DNA from: Bemisia tabaci | Taxonomy: Eukaryota; Arthropoda; Insecta; Hemiptera; Aleyrodidae | Assembly: GCF_918797505.1 (NCBI RefSeq) | Contig: NC_092798.1 | Span: forward strand, 13,343,501-13,407,500 | DNA: 64,000 nucleotides | Reading direction: 5' to 3' | Shown here: positions 51,784-62,154 of the stretch, piece after piece | How positions within the stretch are numbered: position 1 is the stretch's first letter | Layout of the letters: each line of letters opens with the position of its first letter | The notes under the pieces: model-generated | The model's database searches: none | What the model was told of the DNA's origin: nothing | What the model saw: only the letters and a program-made list of their open reading frames with translations | Made by a program: the position numbers and the translations under genes

Positions 51784-53199
51784 CAGGGTGTTTCAGACCA
51801 CCCGTACCAGGCCTTTTTCTCGGTTGGTATAGGTCGTGCGAAGTCGGAGACCGCGGGGTTGAATAGGGAATTGACCCCAAGGAATCCGAATTTCGTGGTC
51901 TCGAAACCCTCCACCCCCCCTTGGGGGGTAAAGGGGGGTCACGATGCTAAAAGTCACGGTTCCCGACCGAATTGCGGATAGATCGCATCAGAATTGAAAA
52001 GCACGGAAAATTTCACGTGGAATTGACCCCTAAAAATCCAAAATCGGACCATCCAAGGCCCAAAAATGACCCTTTAAAGAGGGGGACAGTACCCTCCTCC
52101 ATATTTTCTCTTTGGTCTCAAAATTGACGTAAATTCTCCAGAAAAAGACAGTTTCCCAGGTAATCGACCACGAGAAATCCAAATTTCATGGTCCCGAAGC
52201 TCCTCTAGTCCCCCTTGGGGGGTAAACGGGGGGGGGCCCAATTTTGAAAATCGGGGCTCCTTTCCGAATCGCAAATTGATTGCATCCAAATTGAGGAGCA
52301 GAACACATTTACATCTTAAGTGACTCCTAAGAGTTCTAATAGACCCCCTGTATGGCAGAAAGTAACGCCCTGAAGAGGGGGCTTCGCCCCCGCCAAAAAT
52401 TTCACAAGATTCCTCTTTGGTCGCAAAATTGACGTCGATTCTCCAGAAAAAGACGGTTTTCCATGTAATCGACCCCGAGGACTCTAAATTTCATGTTCCT
52501 TGAGCTCCTCGGGGTCGATTACATGGGAAACCGTCTTTTTCTGAAGAATCAACGTCAATTTTGCGACCAAAGAGGAATCTTGAGCGGGGGCGGAGCCCCC
52601 CTCCTCAGGGAATTACTTTCTGCCGTTCAGGGGGTCTATTAGAACTCTTAGGAGTCACTTAAGATGTAAATGTGTTCTGCTCCTCAATTTGGATGCAATC
52701 AATTTGCGATTCGGAAAGGAGCCCCGATTTTTAAAATAGGGCCCCCTCCCCCCGTTTACCCCCCAAGGGGGGCTAGAGGAGCTTCGGGACCATGAAATTT
52801 GGATTTCTCGTGGTCGATTACCTGGGAAACTGTCTTTTTCTGGAGAATTTACGTCAATTTTGAGACCAAAGAGAAAATATGGAGGGGGGTACTGTCCCCC
52901 TCTTTAAAGGGTCATTTTTGGGCCTTGGATGGTCCGATTTTGGATTTTTAGGCGTCAATTCCACGTGAAATTTTCCGTGCTTTTCAATTCTGATGCGATC
53001 TATCCGCAATTCGGTCGGGAACCGTGACTTTTAGCATCGTGACCCCCCCTTTACCCCCCAAGGGGGGATGGGGGGGTTTCGGGACCACGAAATTCGGATT
53101 CCTTGGGGTCAATTCCCTATTCAACCCCGCGGTCTCCGACTTCGCACGACCTATACCAACCGAGAAAAAGGCCTGGTACGGGTGGTCTGAAACACCCTG
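51784..53199. mobile_element. Giant foldback element, 1,416 bp, TA flanks
   Basis: CAGGGTGTTTCAGACCACCC and GGGTGGTCTGAAACACCCTG are perfect ends flanked by TA (51782-51783, 53200-53201). The two arms, about 690 bp each, are complementary almost throughout, meeting at a ~30 bp loop near 52477-52505. Within each arm a GAAAAAGACRGTTTYCCA-type block occurs twice. No frame resembles a transposase. A minus-strand 135-codon frame is an arm artefact. Confidence 0.93.
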
Positions 53200-53221
53200 T
53201 ATAATGGCACAACAATGAATA

Positions 53222-53415
53222 TGCGACCCATCTATGAGAGGTCGAAAATATGGATACATGGAGGTGACTTTAATGGTTTTTTCCCCGTAAAATTGCCAGT
53301 ATGTTATACCTCTACAAATGAACATTGTGACGAAATAACGATTAAAATATCTATATGCAGATTGTAGGTCACAAAATTTCAAGTCCGACATTCTACGGAG
53401 GCTCTCTCCGTTGTG
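53222..53415. mobile_element. Strongly diverged family C MITE
   Basis: GAGAGGTCG, TTGTGACGAAATAACG, CAAAATTTCAAGTCCGACAT and CTCCGTTGTG follow the C order. The left end is lost. Confidence 0.5.
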
Positions 53416-53420
53416 CGCCG

Positions 53421-53641
53421 CACAGTGGATTGAATCAATCGGAGAGGTCAGACATGAAAATTGCGAATTTTGATGTTCAATCCGTCAAATTTAAAATTTT
53501 GAGGGGTGCTTCTCAAGGAAAATTTAACGAGGGGACCAATGGAGCCGCTTTCAAAACCTCCAAGTTTTGTATGAACGGTGTTATGAGCTTTTAAAGTTTC
53601 CAAATGTTGCCCGACCTCCCCAATTGACTCGATTCACTGTG
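53421..53641. mobile_element. Family C MITE (copy 7)
   Basis: CACAGTGGATTGAATC and GACTCGATTCACTGTG. Flanks CGCCG and CGCCA match at 4/5. GAGGGGTGCTTCTCAAGG and GTTTTGTATGAACGG are landmarks. Confidence 0.87.
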
Positions 53642-53737
53642 CGCCACCTCTGTCACGCGCGACTCGTTCCTGTTGATTGCGTTCTCAGAGTCAAAACGGA
53701 CGAATAATATCCACTGCAGTCATACAAGCGGGAGTTA

Positions 53738-53870
53738 AACGCATTCAAATCAAAAGGAACTATCTTCATTACGACATGGGCCCCATTTAGCATGCTTCCT
53801 TCTGCATCTCAGGGCCCAGGCCAAAATGAAGATAATTCCCTTTGATTTTAATACGTCCAGTTGGATTTTT
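53738..53870. mobile_element. Palindromic MITE related to family J
   Basis: CATTCAAATCAAAAGGAACT mirrors AATTCCCTTTGATTTTAATA. The centre is GACATGGGCCCC...CAGGGCCCAGG, and ACGTCCAGTTGG closes it. Confidence 0.7.
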
Positions 53871-54102
53871 GCTCAAGCGCTAAGTATACGGATTTATCCG
53901 GGATCAGTCGACCTGCATTTCACGTTGCCTGATTTCTTATATTTCACTTTTTTTCTCAGAAAACTATAAACTACTTTAGTCTCTAACCTTCCTGTGAATT
54001 TACCTTCGATTACGGCTGAGTATCGGAAATATTTCAAGTTTCAGTATTGCTCAGTGTGCTGTTTAAAACATAAAACATGAGAAAACTAAGCGACATCTCA
54101 TG
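53871..54102. other. No feature recognised
   Basis: AT-rich spacer. Confidence 0.3.
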
Positions 54103-54273
54103 TAGTGGCGTGGCGTGCTTAGCGATAAATCGATTCATCTGCTATTTAAACCTATGGAAAAGGATCGATAAACACCTTAATAATCGATTCGCAACAAACG
54201 CCTTAATAAATACTTTACCAAGGCTTCAAATGGGGAAACATCGATGATATCGATCATTCACACCTCGCCACTG
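54103..54273. mobile_element. hAT-type MITE (family A, copy 6), diverged
   Basis: TAGTGGCGTGGCGTGCTTAG and TTCACACCTCGCCACTG. It shares AAACCTATGGAAAAGGATCG. No 8 bp duplication remains. Confidence 0.8.
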
Positions 54274-54412
54274 TCTTGGGCGTTGCCTTGCCGCTCAGCA
54301 CGGCCGGTAGTGCAAAGCACAGTGCAGAAATACTGAATCAGCACTCAATTTAGCACAAGTGGTAGAACTTGCTAGTTGTTTTTAAGTTGTTGAAACCAGA
54401 TCATCACCAACA

Positions 54413-54485
54413 GGGGGCGTAGCTCAAATGGTAGAGCGCTCGCTTAGCATGCGAGAGGTACCGGGATCGATACCCGGCGCCTCCA
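54413..54485 (+). tRNA. tRNA-Ala, anticodon AGC
   Basis: 73 nt with all four stems: acceptor GGGGGCG/CGCCTCC, D stem GCTC/GAGC, anticodon stem CTCGC/GCGAG with loop TTAGCAT, and T stem CCGGG/CCCGG with loop ATCGATA. The G3-T70 pair in the acceptor stem is the identity element for alanyl-tRNA synthetase. The internal A box (TAGCTCAAATGG) and B box (GGATCGATACC) should support pol III transcription, and a TTTT terminator lies just downstream (54489-54492). There is no intron and CCA is not encoded, as expected in a eukaryotic nucleus. Confidence 0.95.
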
Positions 54486-54575
54486 CTTCACTTTTGACAG
54501 AGGGAAAAAATTGCTTAAAGCGTAGGAACCGGCTTTCAGGTTACACACTATGCATAATACAGCATCCTAGAGATC

Positions 54576-54801
54576 TGCTGTGCTAAGGAAAAACGCTGTG
54601 TGAGCCTTTAAACGTTGGCAGATTTCCTTTACTAAAGATTTTTCCCTCAAATTTTTCAAACAATTTGTTTCGCAACTTGATATAACAAATCTGAAAATTT
54701 CCCGGAAAAATATTGATAACTTTCCTCAAGAATACAAGTCTTATCCGGAGAAATTCGGCAACTCTCGAATGTTCTTACGGAGTTTTTCCTTAGCACGGCA
54801 G
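54576..54801. mobile_element. Family F MITE, full length
   Basis: CTGCTGTGCTAAGGAAAAAC and GTTTTTCCTTAGCACGGCAG are excellent TIRs. It lies 90 bp downstream of the tRNA gene. Confidence 0.88.
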
Positions 54802-55318
54802 AGATAGTACTTTGATAAGGGCAATTTCAACGAGTCTCAAGTAGAATTGAAAATAACAACTTTGGAATAATTATGTATATCATTGCAAGAAATCACAATG
54901 ATTTGCCTCTAAAACGAGAGGAAGAAAAAGAGAGAAAGAGAGAAAGAGCACAAAAAAAATAAAGCAAGTATTTTAATACAGTTTTAATACCCACCTTAAA
55001 GTTTGCCAAAATCATAAAATCATTAAGATCATATTCCCAATTTTTTATTTTGTTTTTTGCGGTGACAAATCATTGTTAAACCATTCAATGCTCTATTTCC
55101 AAATTATCGCATTTAGTTCTACTCAAGATTCGTTCAAACTGTCATTTTCAAATTAGTTAAAGATCTCCTTAAACTTTCATCAATAAAGTTGCAAACCATA
55201 TGTATTGGGCTTCAAGGAGCTGTTTGTTAAACAACTATGAATACAAGCCGTGACGGACAATCAACTCCGGTCTCACAAACAGACGGGGTTCGGATTTTAG
55301 CGCAAGCACTTTTTAACA
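54802..55318. other. No gene recognised
   Basis: An AGAAAGAG-rich purine stretch is at 54917-54950. Otherwise AT-rich. Confidence 0.35.
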
Positions 55319-55573
55319 CTGCCGTTCTAAGAGAAAACGCCGTATGAGCCTTGAGACGTTGCCAAATCTCCTTATTCAATAAAAAATAAATTCACGGTGA
55401 AAATGGTGAATATTTTTCCTCAACTTTTTCAGAAAATTTTGCTCGCAATATAATCTAAAAGATCGGAAAATCTCAAGAAAAAATATTAATAAATTTTCTC
55501 AAAAATAAACATTATATGAGTGGAAATTTGGCGACTCTCGAATGTTCATACGGCGTTCTTCTTTCGCACGGTA
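55319..55573. mobile_element. Family F MITE, full length
   Basis: CTGCCGTTCTAAGAGAAAAC and GTTCTTCTTTCGCACGGTAG. ACGTTGCCAAATCTCC mirrors GGAAATTTGGCGACT. Confidence 0.85.
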
Positions 55574-55575
55574 GA

Positions 55576-55672
55576 ATAGGGAACTACAATTTCTGGCTCA
55601 CTTGAGACGTCAGAAACAACGTACGTGCCATTAGTTTGTCCACGCCAGGCACATGGGTGCTTTTGAGGATGA
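55576..55672. mobile_element. Fragment of family H
   Basis: GGGAACTACAATTTCTGGCT, GTACGTGCCATTAGTTTG and CACATGGGTGCTTTTGA match the H interior. The termini are absent. Confidence 0.5.
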
Positions 55673-55808
55673 ACCGACAAGATAGTAATTATTTACTGCA
55701 AAATTTAGTCAAACTTGACGGAGGCAAACGAAGCAAGGAACGGTAAAATCGAAAATTTACGCCTACCGAATAGTAGTGATGGACCATGGAAACTCAAGTG
55801 CAGTGATA

Positions 55809-55918
55809 CGGCTCCTCTGACGTAAGGGCCTAACTTCATTTGTGGAAGAGCCCTCAAATGCAAGAAGTAATATAGACGATGAGGCTCATACCTAAATGCA
55901 GTTACGACCTTTCATCCG
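55809..55918. mobile_element. Short palindromic MITE (family V, copy 4)
   Basis: CTCCTCTGACGTAAGGGCCT left and CAGTTACGACCTTTCATCCG right, with central GAGCCCTC and GAGGCTCAT. Confidence 0.65.
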
Positions 55919-56385
55919 AGCGGTGACGAGAAGATTTGACTCTGGAATGGAAGCTTGACACGACGGATGATACGTTTTTAATGACGTCATCAAAGAATAA
56001 CTCACCTGCAACAGAACATGAAGCAACGTTGTTAATTATTGCTACATTGTCAAGGAGCAAAATAGTCAGAGTTTGTTTCATGGTTATGAAAGCAACATTT
56101 ATGCATAATGGGATCAAAGTTTTATCCATGAACGTGGATGAATCAACCTCTGGAAACTGTGTAAGTTTTATAAAGATAATAATCGGAAAAACCTGAGTTA
56201 AAACCATGGTGTTTTTGAGTTTCCGCATATTCTGATAATGACATTTTCTGCCTTTAATATAGATGGGCAAAAGTGCGAAACTGCGTGACTACGTTAGTGC
56301 CGCTGCAGAATTTCTGCTATACCATAGTGTTTCTGCGAAAAACTATATGGTCACCGTAATTTCTTGATTTTTCTTCTCTATTCTA
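55919..56385. other. No gene recognised
   Basis: Frames of 86 (+) and 122 (-) codons overlap at 55902-56270. Neither has a domain. Confidence 0.35.
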
Positions 56386-56638
56386 CTGCCGTGCTAAGGA
56401 AAAACGCCGTATGAACCTACAGGCGATGTCAAATTTCGATTGATAAAACACGAATTTCCTGGTGAACTCATGAATATTTTTCTCCCGATTTTTCAGATAA
56501 TATTGTTCGCAATTTTACCAGAAGTTCCTGAAAATTTCAAGGAAAAATATCCACAGCTCTCTTTAAAAATTAACATTTTATCAAAGGAAATTTGGCGACT
56601 CTCGAATGTTCATACGTTGTTCTCCCTTAGAACGGCAG
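56386..56638. mobile_element. Family F MITE, reference copy, TA flanks
   Basis: CTGCCGTGCTAAGGAAAAAC and TTCTCCCTTAGAACGGCAG, flanked by TA at 56384-56385 and 56639-56640. F copies in the window share a 225-255 bp length, the CGCCGTATGA block, GTTGCCAAATTTCC and its mirror GGAAATTTGGCAAC. Only this copy shows a clear TA on both sides. Confidence 0.87.
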
Positions 56639-56639
56639 T

Positions 56640-57102
56640 ACAGCATAATATTCAATATATCAGGCAATAAAGTTGATTTGTTACTCTTCAAAAACAATAA
56701 AATAGTAGCGGACATTTTGAAACACAACAATTGAGATACGTAGTTTCGCACTGAGGCCATCGATATATCTGCATAAACTTTCGAGAAAAAATGTATCAAA
56801 ATTCTAATCGCATATATGTTCAGGGAACAACATTGATAGATTTAAATGCAACTTCACACATTCTATTGGCACAAAAAATGAACGATCTTATTGGCAATTT
56901 CTTTTTCAACATACCAAACAGTCTTCGGTTAAAATCTAAGAGCCCGATTCTTCTTTAAACTCGACGAAAATAGTCCGATAAAATTATAAAAACCGTCGAC
57001 TAAGGTTCTTTTTCTCGCGGGTGGTTGCATACTCGGAAAATCCCTCCGAAACGAAAGGACGGAAAAGCTATGGCGGATAAAATCTGCTGCGTCGAGGATA
57101 AA
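56640..57102. other. No gene recognised
   Basis: Unique-looking AT-rich DNA. Confidence 0.35.
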
Positions 57103-57193
57103 CCGTTGACAGGGATTTTCGCCGAAAATCATTAGACAAGGGCGAGGGTAAGACCGTGGACAGGGATTTTCCTCGAAAATCATTAGACAAGGC
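57103..57193. repeat. Two-unit 51 bp tandem duplication
   Basis: ACAGGGATTTTCGCCGAAAA and ACAGGGATTTTCCTCGAAAA, each followed by TCATTAGACAAG, begin 51 bp apart. Confidence 0.85.
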
Positions 57194-57304
57194 GCTCGAG
57201 AGCATCACGGAGTCTTCCGGGTTTGGTAGTCTTAGTCCGGAGAAGATGGGAGCTCTGTCTGTAAATCCACCTCCTCATCGGTCTCAGAGAGGAAGGCGGC
57301 TAAT

Positions 57305-57792
57305 CTGCCATCCTAAAGTAGAACGCCGTATGAGCTTTCAGACATTGCCACATTTCCTTCAATAAAAAGCGAATATACACTGGAAAAAAAAAGCATTGGA
57401 TCTAGAGTCCAGACTCTTGAAAACATTGACAAGAAAAAGGACTCTTGATTCAATCAGATTTAAGCGTAAATCAAAAGGAAATCCGCTCAAACTAAGAGGC
57501 TTGGTTCTTGATTTGAGCTTAAATCTGATTGAATCAAGAGTATTTTTTCTTGTCGATGTTTTTAAGAGTCTGGACTCTAGATCCAAAGTGTTTTTTTTTT
57601 TTTTTTCAGTGTAATATAAAAGTTGAGAATATTTTTCTTCAAATTTTTAAGACAGTTTTATTTGTAATATAATCTAAAATGTCTACAAATTCCAAGGAAA
57701 AATTCGCATAATTTTCCTCGAAAATACATGTTTTATCCAGGAAAATTTGGCAACCCTTGAATGTCAATACGACGTTCTTTCTTAGTACGGTA
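57305..57792. mobile_element. Family F MITE split by family E
   Basis: The left part has AACGCCGTATGAGC and CATTGCCACATTTCC. After the E MITE, the right part has GAAAATTTGGCAACCC and CTTTCTTAGTACGGTAG. Confidence 0.83.
57378..57611. mobile_element. Family E MITE (copy 8), nested in F with TA duplication
   Basis: CACTGGAAAAAAAAAGC to a T-run and CAGTG, with TA at 57376-57377 and 57612-57613. The surrounding F element shows that only one TA was present before insertion. Confidence 0.92.
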
Positions 57793-58573
57793 GTAATCCC
57801 CACTACGCAGTCAAGCTTAAGAGTTCAATGATGGGTTCTCCGCACAGGTGACCAAGACAAAATCGAAGGGTCTTGCTCCTATGTGGACAAAGGGGTAGCT
57901 AAAGGGGAGTTGATACGCCCTGACAGCAATCCGAAAAAGGTAAAAAAAAGAAAACCGTTTACTTTGATATTTTCAGAAACATAGTCATAAGAAATAATTA
58001 ACCTCGATTTATAGCAACTTTAGAAAACAACTCGGGCATTTTTAGTTTCAGAAACTTTTCTAAAAGTTGAAAATATAATTTTCCCTTCTTGCCTTCAAAG
58101 ATAAGAGATTTTTTTAAAGATATTTTTTTTCTAAAAAAAAAAAAAGTTTTAAAGATACCCTCTATAACAACAATTTTGTGGTATGAAATACTCAATAATA
58201 ATTATTCTTATATGCATTTCAAAGGGGTTGGAAGTTATTAAATATTATCTTAGGACTTTCATAGTCTTTAAATCATACTTAAAAGTCTTTAAAATGGGTT
58301 TCAAGCAATTCAAAAATGACCCCATGACATTCTAAAAACACATAAATATCACCATTACTTATACTTTTCAAAGCCATTTTTAAGATGTTCTAGTTTCCTC
58401 TCCGTTTAAAAACATTTGAAACATTTTATTGTTTTCAATTTTAAAAAAATAAATTTTATGCATCATTACGCATCGTGCTATTTGAGATACGCCATTGCAT
58501 TTCAGCCACAAGTCAGAAAAATCCAAGTCCCAAAAATAAGTAGGTAAGTTTCCATTTTCAGATGCCTAGGATA
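57793..58573. other. No gene recognised
   Basis: AT-rich; an A-run lies at 58132-58145. Confidence 0.35.
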
Positions 58574-59154
58574 CACTGAGAACAAAATATAGTAGATTAT
58601 ACCAAACTCTGACACAGTGATATGCGGGGATGGTAGCATTTACCATATTAAGGTAAGTATCATCGTATTTCCGGTGAATTCTACTATAATTCAGGTTAAC
58701 TTCACCAAATAATAGGTGTGTATACAAGCCGCTTTTACGGCGCGCTAGGGCGCTCTGCGACGCCTACCCGCCATAGGAATCTGTCATGGTAGAGAATAAA
58801 TAGTATCACCGAGTAAAAAATCAAATAGTCTCATAGTATATAATATGTTACCATAATTTTTTCAGTCAGGGTGTCTACTAAAACAGGCTGATCAAAAATA
58901 AGTACTATTACAGTACTATTTCAGTACTTATTAAGAAATTCAGTACCTCCTCCAACAGGAAAATTCCGTACTTTTTCAGTACCTCCATTTGATGAAATTC
59001 GAAAAATTTCACAAATTTGAAATTGCGACCAAAATGACAACAAATTTAAAAAAATTCCGGACCTTTTGGCGGAATTTCCGCACTTTTTCGGTACTTCCGG
59101 ACCGCCCTTAAAACATCAGTACTATTTCCGGACTTGTAGACACTCTGTTCAGTG
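58574..59154. mobile_element. CACTGA-type MITE (D, copy 3) split by family X, TA duplication
   Basis: CACTGAGAACAAAATATAG begins it and TTCAGTG ends it. TA flanks at 58572-58573 and 59155-59156. The right end is displaced 281 bp plus a 6 bp duplication by the nested X element. Confidence 0.85.
58867..59147. mobile_element. MITE with CAGGGTGTCTA ends (family X, copy 2), 6 bp duplication
   Basis: CAGGGTGTCTACTAAAACAG and TTGTAGACACTCTG. TTCAGT is duplicated exactly at 58861-58866 and 59148-59153. The interior repeats CAGTACT and TTCCGNACTTTT words. Confidence 0.88.
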
Positions 59155-59156
59155 TA

Positions 59157-60984
59157 GACTATTCCTGCGTAGAGCTAGACAACGCCGCACTGGGGCAAAA
59201 CGCGGCAATGGAGGATTTAGAATATCGTTGTCTAACAACTGTTGCACTCATTGCAGCCCCTCCCCGACCCTCCACCGCTCCCGACCACTTTTTGTCGATA
59301 CGAACCACCTCGGCTACGGCCTGAAACTACCCCCACACCCCACCTCCCTCCCCGCTTCGCTTCCGAGCATCTTCATGGGCGGCTATGCGTGAAATAGGGA
59401 GCTTTAACTGCCACCCCCGCGCGCGGAACTTTCCGCAGCCGAACTCCGTTTCTTTTCCTTAAATAAACCCCTCGATGATAAAACCCGATGTGTGTGTCTT
59501 TGATGAGCCCTGAAGCGCATAGCAATGTGCACTCGTCAGGGCTCATCGGAGAATACGCGAACGACTGACTCTCGTCGCCGCCGAAGACCGTAATCATTCA
59601 AACTTGTGAGCTAGACGCTCTGCGAGGGGAAAAATTAGGTTATGCGGGTAGGGGAGGGGGGCTGTAGTTCAAGAAAGATATAGGAAGGGGGGGGGGTTGA
59701 ATACTTTTGTGGTCAAGAGCTGAGGAGGGAAGGGAGGGGGAGTGCTGCATGACGTAATGGCCGAGCTTACGAAGAGCTTTGTTGAAAATATAACTCAGCG
59801 AGATGAATTAAGCGGACTAAATTTGGATGGAATTAACCGGAGTCAACTTAACTGCATTTGACGTTGCATAATTTTTAATGGGGATCATCTTTCTTAAACA
59901 AAAAACTAAATAACGCTGAGACTTGAGTGTATTTTCATAGAAATTGTAAACTATGACAGGAAACCTACAGGACCAGAAAACAGAAACATAGCTTGGGCAT
60001 TTTGCCGTCGATACGCTGTTTCTAAAATGCACCGGAAATAGTGATTTCTCATTGCAAATTGAGCCACATTATGGGGAAAGTAACTATTGTTTCTCACTAA
60101 TTTCAGAAACATCATAGGTGTCATTAGTTTCCCTGTACAGACAGATAATTTTATGGATAAATCAGAGGCAGCAGTTCTTCCTTGCAGCATGTATTCAACA
60201 TGTATTCATAATGTAATTCAAGCTTCCTTCAAACGAACTTTCCTTCACGAAAAATTGGCTCACATTTTGCGGCGAGAAATTTTTATTCCAGGCTCACTTT
60301 ATAACCAACGCTTGGGCAGCATTTTGTGAAAAATAATTTAGGATTTTTCGGGAAATAAGCAGAGTTAGGTTATTCGAAATAACCGCGTTTTGGGAAACGG
60401 CGCGTAAATACGTAAAAAAAAAACTTTTTCGCAGGTCTGTGCAAGGTGACCCAGCGTGAGCCTTAACTTGTGGTTAGGAATAAAGAAATAAAAAATAAAT
60501 GATCCAGAATGAACAAAAAAACGAGACATTGAACTGGGGGAACTTGATCAAGTGGATTATGCTGAGAAATTGCCAACCTCCAAAGCTACTTTTTAAAGGT
60601 CCCCGCGAAGTTCCAATACATCCATACCTTTCTGGGGAAAATTCGCACATTTTCGATCCTTCCGCCGACCATTTAAATCCGGGCTTTTCCCGCGAATTCT
60701 TAGTTTTTCTGCACAGTGGACAGCCTGAGATCTCCCGAGTCTCATGGGGACCACATTTCACACTTCCACTAAACCCGGCAACGGCAAGTTTGCTGCTCCT
60801 GGCGGATTAAGCTACCTGGGTTTCGCTCCGGTGCAGGATGAGGAAAAATGATGTGGACTCCCTTCAGATCGGGGATTTGTATCGGCGAGGCACTCTTTAT
60901 TTTTCGCGCGCTCTCGTAAACGATGCATTTCGTTTTCTGCCCGATGCAAGGTTGCCAGATTGTGGAATAGAAAATGGATATTTT
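59157..60984. other. No gene recognised; one short hairpin
   Basis: ATGAGCCCTGA...TCAGGGCTCAT forms a hairpin at about 59501-59549. G-runs lie at 59655-59698. A 103-codon frame (60499-60810) and others lack domains. Confidence 0.4.
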
Positions 60985-61303
60985 CACGGAGAAAAAAACT
61001 TCGTGCATGGAGAAAAAAACTCACCCGAAGTTGAGGTCATATGGATCTCTGAATCTTTCTGATCACGCATCCGAAAACTTGAGGTCGAGCTGCCGAGGTT
61101 CGGGTCAGACATCGAGGCACTTCGGTGTGTACCGGAGTACTTCAGATGTCTGACCCGAACCCTTCGGTATATATCGAAGTACTTCAGATGTCTCAGCCGA
61201 ACTTTGGCAGCTGGACCTCAAGTTTTTGGATGCGTGATCCAAAAACTTCAGAGATCCATATGACCTCAACTTCGGGTCCCACGCACGAGGTTTTTTATCC
61301 GTG
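60985..61303. mobile_element. Inverted-repeat element with internal repeats (family P)
   Basis: CACGGAGAAAAAAACTTCGT and ACGAGGTTTTTTATCCGTG are the ends. ACCCGAAGTTGAGGTCATAT mirrors ATATGACCTCAACTTCGGGT. The centre repeats GAGTACTTCAGATGTCT-type words. The AAAAAAACT-CATGGAG unit is duplicated at the left end. Confidence 0.8.
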
Positions 61304-62154
61304 TATACAATGGGTTTAAGTCTACCGTGATAGCAAAGAGAGCAGTAAAAGGAAAAATGAAGTTTGGAGAAAACGGGCTCAGAAGCGTTGGACCAGAAAA
61401 TTTTATTGAAAGAAGACTCCATTCTTTGTCAAATTGCCGCAAATGTTCCGAAAGACTGCTAGAAATCGTTTGGATGATTAAAAATCGACTGATTTTATTT
61501 CAATTGCATAAAAAGGGTATTTTTCATTTTTATGCTAGGTTATTTTTACGCAAGACAGCCGTATGTGCTATCTTCTGCATGATTCCGTGGTTGCGTTTTG
61601 GACACACAACAAACTCATTTTCAGGTTACAAATTGGCAGACGAGAACGACACTATAGTTGAAAGCACTGTTTTCGTTGGCTCTCTGGAGGAATATTGTCA
61701 CTTACTGCTGTCTTGCCTAAAACCACGTCATTTTTTGCGCCCTTACGGCTTTCTCATATGTCTCGTTTTGATACAATTAAGATGAATTTCACTGTTTTAG
61801 CAATTTCCGTGATTTCATCTAGAAGAGTTTAGACGAATTTTGAAAGAGAGTCGATTTCGAAAATTTGACACTTACTGCTCTCTTCGCTACTACAAAATGG
61901 GGAGAAAGGCTGATTTTTCAGCACTATCTGGCAACAATGTGGCGGCCACGGCGCGTCTTGCGTCTTGAAAGGGCCATCGGCCAAGCTGTTGGAGAGGAAT
62001 GACGGAAGTTCGAGACAGGAAATAAATAACAGTCCGAGACGCGCCTTGCCTTGCACTTGCTGCACTGATCTAATAGCATCTCGCCTGCTTGATCGACTCA
62101 CACAGTTGCCGGGTATCAGAGAATCGGTCGCTTTTGATTATGCCGAAAAAAAGA
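61304..62154. other. No gene recognised
   Basis: A 152-codon frame (61327-61785) is the longest single ATG frame here that is not obviously repeat-derived. It is Leu/Phe-rich at the end with no recognisable domain. Confidence 0.35.

Noticed and set aside
52984..53391. 135-codon minus-strand frame
   Set aside because: Mostly the right arm of the giant palindrome at 51784-53199 plus a diverged family C MITE.
61327..61785. 152-codon plus-strand frame
   Set aside because: Not repeat-derived as far as I can see, but it has no domain, no splice support and AT-rich codons. Kept only as a note in the gene-free region.
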